Origin: Gigantopelta aegis
Lineage: Eukaryota > Mollusca > Gastropoda > Neomphalida > Peltospiridae
Length of the DNA stretch: 64,000 nt
Direction: 5' to 3'
Assembly: GCF_016097555.1 (NCBI RefSeq)
Contig: NC_054706.1
Location: forward strand, 47,369,070-47,433,069
How positions within the stretch are numbered: position 1 is the stretch's first letter; each line of letters starts with the position of its first letter. Below, piece by piece: positions 46,413-64,000 of this stretch. The position numbers were made by a program, and so were the translations under genes. The notes under the pieces were generated by a model that did not search any database, was not told where the DNA came from, and worked only from the letters and a program-made list of their open reading frames with translations.

Positions 46413-47110
46413 TTTGTGCCAAAGTACTCCAAATTATCATATTCGTTCAACTTAGTGTACAATCTGCATAAATTCGACATACTTTTAATGTTGCAATTTG
46501 CTAGATTTGGTATACAAGGAAAATGTAGCATATATGCTAGATTAACCTTGTAAAATACATCAAGGAAAATATCGGAATTAAGAGTGAAATAATTTTTCTC
46601 AGAAACTTGCCTCCATGTCCCCTTTTTGAAGTAAACGTTAGACTTAGTGCCCTCCCAACTTGCCTTGGTGCCCTATTTTTTTTTATTAAACCAAAGAAAA
46701 CACCTGTCATGCCCCCCAGAAATTGAAATTAGTCTCCTGCACGACATATTTTTATTGGCGAGATTAAATATTTAATTTTATGTACACAGCATTTCATACC
46801 ATTTATAAATAAAAGTGACAAGCTAGCTTCACAACAAAAATGATGCCTCCAAATATAAACTTTTAACATTGCACATTAAAAATTCACTTGGCCTTTTTGA
46901 CCAGTCAACAAACAAAATATTTCAAACAGCAATGTCACTGGATCATAAAATCCAAAAACACGTTACAATAAGCTTGTCGTAACAGCTAAACGACAGGATT
47001 AGTTCACTGGGCATCACTAAATTCCTGAATTAAAGACAAATCTGGGAATCATCGACAGGGGATAGTTTCTCCAGTCTCATTCACAAGTAACTAAGATACA
47101 AATCAAGAAA
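46413..47110. other. Intergenic DNA between convergent genes
   Basis: AT-rich; no gene, RNA or repeat family recognised. It covers the gap up to the 3' end of the helicase transcript. Confidence 0.5.
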
Positions 47111-47132
47111 AACTAATAGACTAATTCACAAA

Positions 47133-47138
47133 TTTATT
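47133..47138 (-). promoter_or_regulatory. Probable helicase poly(A) signal
   Basis: TTTATT on the + strand reads AATAAA on the - strand, about 325 bp downstream of the helicase stop codon. Confidence 0.5.
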
Positions 47139-47462
47139 TTCATGTTATGTACATACAATATAACATTAAATAATAAAATTGACAATTACAAAATAAAATA
47201 TGAAGTTAAAAGAGTGACCTACGTCCTTTTAGCAAGACCCAAGCCAAACACTGATGGACAACGAAGCTAAACATTTTGATGGAGATGACTAATCTAACCA
47301 CGAAGAAGCCACCAGTTAAACAGAAATGTCCACAGACGATGATGTAGGTACTTTCAACCAGCTAAGCTGACTGGATGTTCAATATGTAACAATAATTAAG
47401 TCTTTTTAAACAGTTCACGACACGTACGGACACAAGATGGTGCCCAATGTTTGAAACCTTAA

Positions 47463-59834
<12,372 letters not shown>

Positions 59835-60049
59835 CTTAAAATTATTAACAACTATATTACACTCGGACTTGCTGCATCGTCGTGAACAGCGGTTTGGGGT
59901 TTGAAAAAGTCTTCATGCATTTTAAGTAAATCGGTACTTTTATTTTCAATGGGAAACATTAAAAGACTGTTCTAGGGGTTAAAAAGTTGAGAAAAAAGTT
60001 TGTTTTGTTTACAGACACCACTAAAAAACATTGAACAATTAATCAGCTT
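59835..60049. other. Probable helicase intron 1 (start)
   Basis: On the - strand the sequence just before exon 2 reads TAATAATTTTAAG, an acceptor. No upstream coding exon with a fitting phase was recognised from here to the right edge. Confidence 0.4.
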
Positions 60050-60205
60050 TTTGTCAAACATTTGGTAATTTTCACTGTCAGAGGAAGCAACCTAAATTTT
60101 TCCATTAGTAGCAAGGGATCTTTTATATGCACTTTCCCACAGACAGGAAAGCACATACCACGGCCGTTAACCAGTTGTGGTACACCGGCTGGAATGAGAG
60201 ACCAC
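60050..60205 (-). repeat. SINE fragment, - strand
   Basis: On the - strand: CTCATTCCAGCCGGTGTACC, GGCCGTGGTATGTGCTTTCC, GTGCATATAAAAGATCCCTT and a tail start CCAAATGTTTGACA. Confidence 0.8.
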
Positions 60206-60884
60206 CACAGAATGCTTCTTTTTTTTTTCATACTATAAAATTTCTAAAATGCACACAAAAATAGGATTTTTTTTTATTATTTCTAAAACCAGACCTAGTC
60301 TTTTAAGGTGCATGAGTGCGACCGCATATATAATTTCAATCTGGCGAGTGAAAAATAATGCATGTTACACTTAACGGTGCACGTAAAATAATGTTGCATA
60401 TTGATTGCCACTATTTACTGTATGTAACCAATATAAACATCTGTTTAATAATACCAGAAAAATAAAGAATGACGTGAATGGTCGTGTCCATGCAAGCTTT
60501 TAAAATGGGACTTGTACTTATATTTGCTATAAAAATTGAAAACACTGGTTTAATAGACATCTTCGAAGATATACCAATCCAATCAAAACTCCTTTGCCTA
60601 TTTAATTTATTATTAATTAGAAACGGTCCACTTTTGTAAGGTAACAGATCACATCTGATAAGGCTAACTCGTATATACTGTTCATATAGTTATGAAAAAA
60701 AAAGGAATTTAATTAAATAGTGGCTTCTGTAGCCTACACAAATGAACGTGTTACGTATATCAGCGAAGTTGGTAAAATTGTCTCAATTACTTCATAACTG
60801 TTAGCCTACAAAGTTTACGTGAGGTCCCAAAAATTACAAGTGTGTACTTTTCTACTTTCTTTTTTAAAAAAAAAAAAATGAAAT

Positions 60885-61475
60885 TTAGACAAGGCCAAAA
60901 AAAAAGGTGTGATTCCGGTCGACCGACCGTCCCTAGTTTTACCCCCCTCCACCATAATTTTTTTCTCTTAAACTGAAAAAAGAAATGAAAAAAAATTTAT
61001 AAAAAAAAAATAAAAAATAAAAAAAAGAAGTAAAAATAAATGAGGACATCACCACCAAACAAGAATATTTCCTTCCTTGCACATTGTTTACGTACTATTA
61101 TACGATACATTTTGCACATGCAATTCCCTTCCGAAAAACATCGAGAAATTATGGAAAAGCTTTTGTAATAGAGTTCCTTCCCCTGATTAGCTACCACCGA
61201 ACAGCTTGGTCGGTCACGGAAGTAACCGAATGTACGAACATAGCCTTGGTACAGGTTATTTCAATTAATATAAATGTCCTATTAATTTAAGGAAATACAC
61301 AAACAGTGCATACCAATACTACTACTACAATAATGATAATGATGATAAATAATAATAATAATATTATGATAGTATTCAATTTAAAAAAAAAAACCAAAAA
61401 CACCTACCTACCCTAATTTTTTAGGGGCTGCAATCGGAAACACACCTATTTCTTTTTTTGGCCCAAAGAGAATTT
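60885..61475. repeat. Candidate inverted-repeat element
   Basis: GGCCAAAAAAAAAGGTGTGA followed by TTCCGGTCG at 60892, and on the opposite strand near 61475 GGCCAAAAAAAGAAATAGGT followed by GTGTTTCCG. The arms are similar but diverged, and the centre is A-rich. A weak call. Confidence 0.4.
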
Positions 61476-61679
61476 GTAAGTAGATGGAATAATAAAAAGG
61501 AAAACATGACAACAGGTCTCATTTACAATTTTTTTTTAAAATCTTTTTGTGGTAGTTAAGTGTAAAAATTCAATGTTCCAGCTCATCTTATTGGTCAACA
61601 ACTTAATACGAAACAAAGATGAATATATGTTAATATGATGACATGTCAAACATGTTTATAAACAAATGCATGTGTTGAA

Positions 61680-62005
61680 GGAAGGAAATGTTTTATTTAT
61701 TGACGCACTCCACATTTTTATTTACGGTTATATGGCGTCATACACATGGTTAAGGACCACACAAATATAGAGGATACCCGCTGTTGCCACTTCCATGGGC
61801 TACTATTTTCGATTAGCAGCAAGGGATCTTTTATATGCTCCATCCCACAGATAGGATAGTACATACCATGCCCTTTTTTTACACCAGTTGTGAAGCACTG
61901 GTTGAACGACAAATAGCCCAATACATGTGTTGGAGGAAATGTTTTATTCAACGACGCTCACATTTTATTCACGGTTATATGGATACATGTGTTGAGTGCT
62001 ATATT
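61680..62005 (-). repeat. Two SINE 3' ends in tandem, - strand
   Basis: 61680-61925 is a SINE read on the - strand (body with GGCATGGTATGTACTATCCT, tail TATAACCGTAAATAAAAATG and TGCGTCAATAAATAAAACAT). Directly beyond it, 61932-62005 repeats only the tail (ATAACCGTGAATAAAATGTG, GCGTCGTTGAATAAAACATT). Confidence 0.8.
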
Positions 62006-62364
62006 CATCTGTGTTGTAAAGTTTGTTACGTAATCGACCAATGAAATGATTTTTCCCGAATTTTGACATAACTCCTTTGCCCGACAAATAAAATAAAGTC
62101 AACGAAAAATGTGCAAGTATGCAACATGATCGACTGATATTTTGCGTCTTCTGCTATACAGGGTTTTAGCAGGTAGTCGATTATTTTGTAAATAATAGAT
62201 ATTTGAGAAATAAGAAAATCTCACCAAACTGACGGAGGACGGACCATGTATCTTTTATATAGTAAGGATCAAAATTTTTGGTATATGTAAATACAGATTA
62301 AGTGGCAATAAATTTGGGACAGACTATTTACAGCCTGGAGCCTGAAAGTTATCCGGAGACAAAA

Positions 62365-62965
62365 ACAGAACCTGTATGTTAATGCTGAGGTGTATATTGT
62401 TCATATTTGGCACAAAGATACACTTCATCATGATGTATTTTTTTTATGTTAAAAAATAAATGTAGGAAAAATATTTTTTATAGAAGAAAAACAAAAAATC
62501 GTATTTTTCATGTTCAGACTGTACTTAACAAAATCTGTATTCACGTCCGAAGGAGGAAACGTCAATCAAATCATTAAATATGGCATATACAAACATGGGA
62601 TTTGGCACGAGTAAACATCTCAGTACGATGTATTTAAATGTTTGGGGGTTTTAAAAGTAGTCACAAAAACGTTCCTCATCGAATGAAGCCCGAAATTAAC
62701 CCAAAGACCAAAACAGAACCTGTATGCTAATGGCGAGGCATACATTGTTCACATCTGGCACAAACATTATGTACTTTAATATTTATATAAAAAAAATAAT
62801 TAAAAAAAAAAAAATGTATCCCCTCCCCCTTATTTGTTACATATTTAAATACATCGTACTCAGATGTTTCCTAGTGCCAAATCCCATGTTTGTATATGTC
62901 ATTGACTTTTACTGACGTTTCCTTCTTCGGACAGTGAATACAGATTTCGTTATGTACAACCAGAA
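62365..62965. repeat. Complex of direct and inverted repeats
   Basis: ACAGAACCTGTATGTTAATG (about 62383) recurs directly at about 62710 (ACAGAACCTGTATGCTAATG). Separately, GGAGGAAACGTCAATCAAAT ... CAAACATGGGATTTGGCACG ... ACATCTCAGTACGATGTATT (62550-62635) is repeated inverted at about 62843-62935. No coding capacity. Confidence 0.65.
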
Positions 62966-63147
62966 CGTGAAAAATGCGATTTTTTCTAAAAAAAATTTAC
63001 TAGTATGACTCACCTTCACCATTAATAGGCATTATCATTGACATAGTATGAGCAAAATATTGCGGAAATGTATCAAATTTACCGATATACAACAAATTTT
63101 TAATTGTATTCATGTATACTAATCTGTGTCAAGTGCCTATGGACGAA

Positions 63148-63720
63148 CTATTGTCCGAACCAAATTGTTAACAACTACAAAAAATTACTCTCCTACCTTT
63201 AATTGCCGTTAGATTTCTTTCAAAGTTTGTCCAGACACAAATCGCAAAAAACCAACACTACAAATATACAGATTCCACACACGAGACTGCAACGATGTCG
63301 CTGGTATCGTCTTTGCTGGGAAAAGTACATGCAGTTTTCTGCCATCTGCCATGTTGCTTGTTTATGGAATACTCTTCAAGAGGGTGAAAGCCTCCAAAGT
63401 ATGTGACACAATTACTATAAAATCGATGATCTCTAGCAGTATCATTAAAATAATAATAGTAATAATAATAAAAATAATAAAAAATAATATGACGTCATCA
63501 CGTTTGCTTTTATATCATAACATGTTATGACGTTGTTAGATTATGTCCTATCCTTTCACCCCTCTTGAAGAATATTTCATAAAAAGTCAAAATGGCAGCG
63601 GATACAAAATTACATGCTTTTTTCCCCTATGCACTCTTGCGAAGAATAGGTGACATGGTTATTATCTGGTAAATCTGTGTCAAAAAGATGGTCTGGACAA
63701 TTTTGGAAATTTACAAATTA
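63148..63720. mobile_element. Palindromic MITE family A, copy 3 (right end missing)
   Basis: TTGTCCGAACCAAATTGTTA, AATTACTCTCCTACCTTTAA, GGAATACTCTTCAAGAGGGT and CATGTTATGACGTTGTTAGA match 9874-10401 and 15980-16460. The right inverted end is lost where the next element begins. Confidence 0.75.
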
Positions 63721-63737
63721 ACCTGTACATGCTTTTT

Positions 63738-64000
63738 TCCGACGTCACGTCAGTCAATATACTGTACACAGTGCATTCCCCAATTCAATTTCCTTTTTGA
63801 ACATTTTGAGTTAAAAAGAAAAAAGAATTTTTTTTTCAAAATGGCTTTTGTTTGATTTTCAATTGAAAAACCTTGAAATGAGTTCAAAAAGGCTTTTCGG
63901 CAAGTATTTTTTGACAACAATGGCGATCGATAGCTGGTGTGACAGCTATCGATAGCTGATAAGCTAATTTGATAATAAATTTGATCGTTTTACCAACAAC
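63738..64000. mobile_element. Part of a 58214-type element, cut by window edge
   Basis: CCGACGTCACGTCAGTCAAT, GTGCATTCCCCAATTCAATT, GCTTTTCGGCAAGTATTTTT and GACAGCTATCGATAGCTGAT follow the order seen at 56260-56560. It continues past the right edge. Confidence 0.7.

Noticed and set aside
60880-60990. - strand ATG with MVEGG as candidate first helicase exon
   Set aside because: The phase and composition do not fit the required phase-2 junction to FGGSRFGG, and it lies in a probable inverted-repeat element.

Overview
This is animal nuclear DNA, most likely from a mollusc and probably a gastropod. The reasons are spliced genes with long AT-rich introns, many tRNA-derived SINEs of a kind I associate with molluscs, LINE 3' ends with RNase H-type coding remains, and many MITEs. 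No bacterial or organellar features are seen. The species call is inference; the gene calls rest on translated exons.

There are two complete or nearly complete host genes in convergent orientation. On the + strand is the gene for translation initiation factor eIF3 subunit L. I place 19 coding exons between 9655 and 42872; they join in phase to 538 residues. On the - strand is a DDX5/DDX17-type (p68 family) DEAD-box RNA helicase, with 12 coding exons between 59834 and 47463; its first coding exon was not found. The left edge (1-408, - strand) holds the start of a C2H2 zinc-finger ORF cut off by the window.

Layout: 1-408 zinc-finger ORF; 409-9546 repeats only (LINE tails, SINEs, a THAP-domain relic, a Harbinger-like MITE, a Tigger-like element carrying a nested TTAA-flanked MITE, long AT/CT microsatellites); 9547-43060 eIF3L with its promoter and poly(A) region; 43160-47110 tandem array, LINE and SINE debris; 47130-59834 helicase gene; 59835-64000 repeats, possibly including the first helicase intron.

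The most unusual part is the eIF3L locus. Three tandem arrays are built from the gene's own splice junctions: one repeats the 3' splice site of exon 10 (fused to a LINE tail), one of about 6.6 kb repeats the 5' splice site of exon 10, and one of about 1.5 kb repeats the 5' splice site of exon 11. Each array begins or ends exactly at the functional junction, so the real sites sit beside many decoys. The largest array has a 1003-bp higher-order repeat, and its 35-bp monomer has no stop in any forward frame, which produces long but meaningless ORFs. An apparently intact Tc1-type transposon lies in the last eIF3L intron. SINEs and LINEs here share a 3' tail, which suggests that the LINE mobilised the SINEs.
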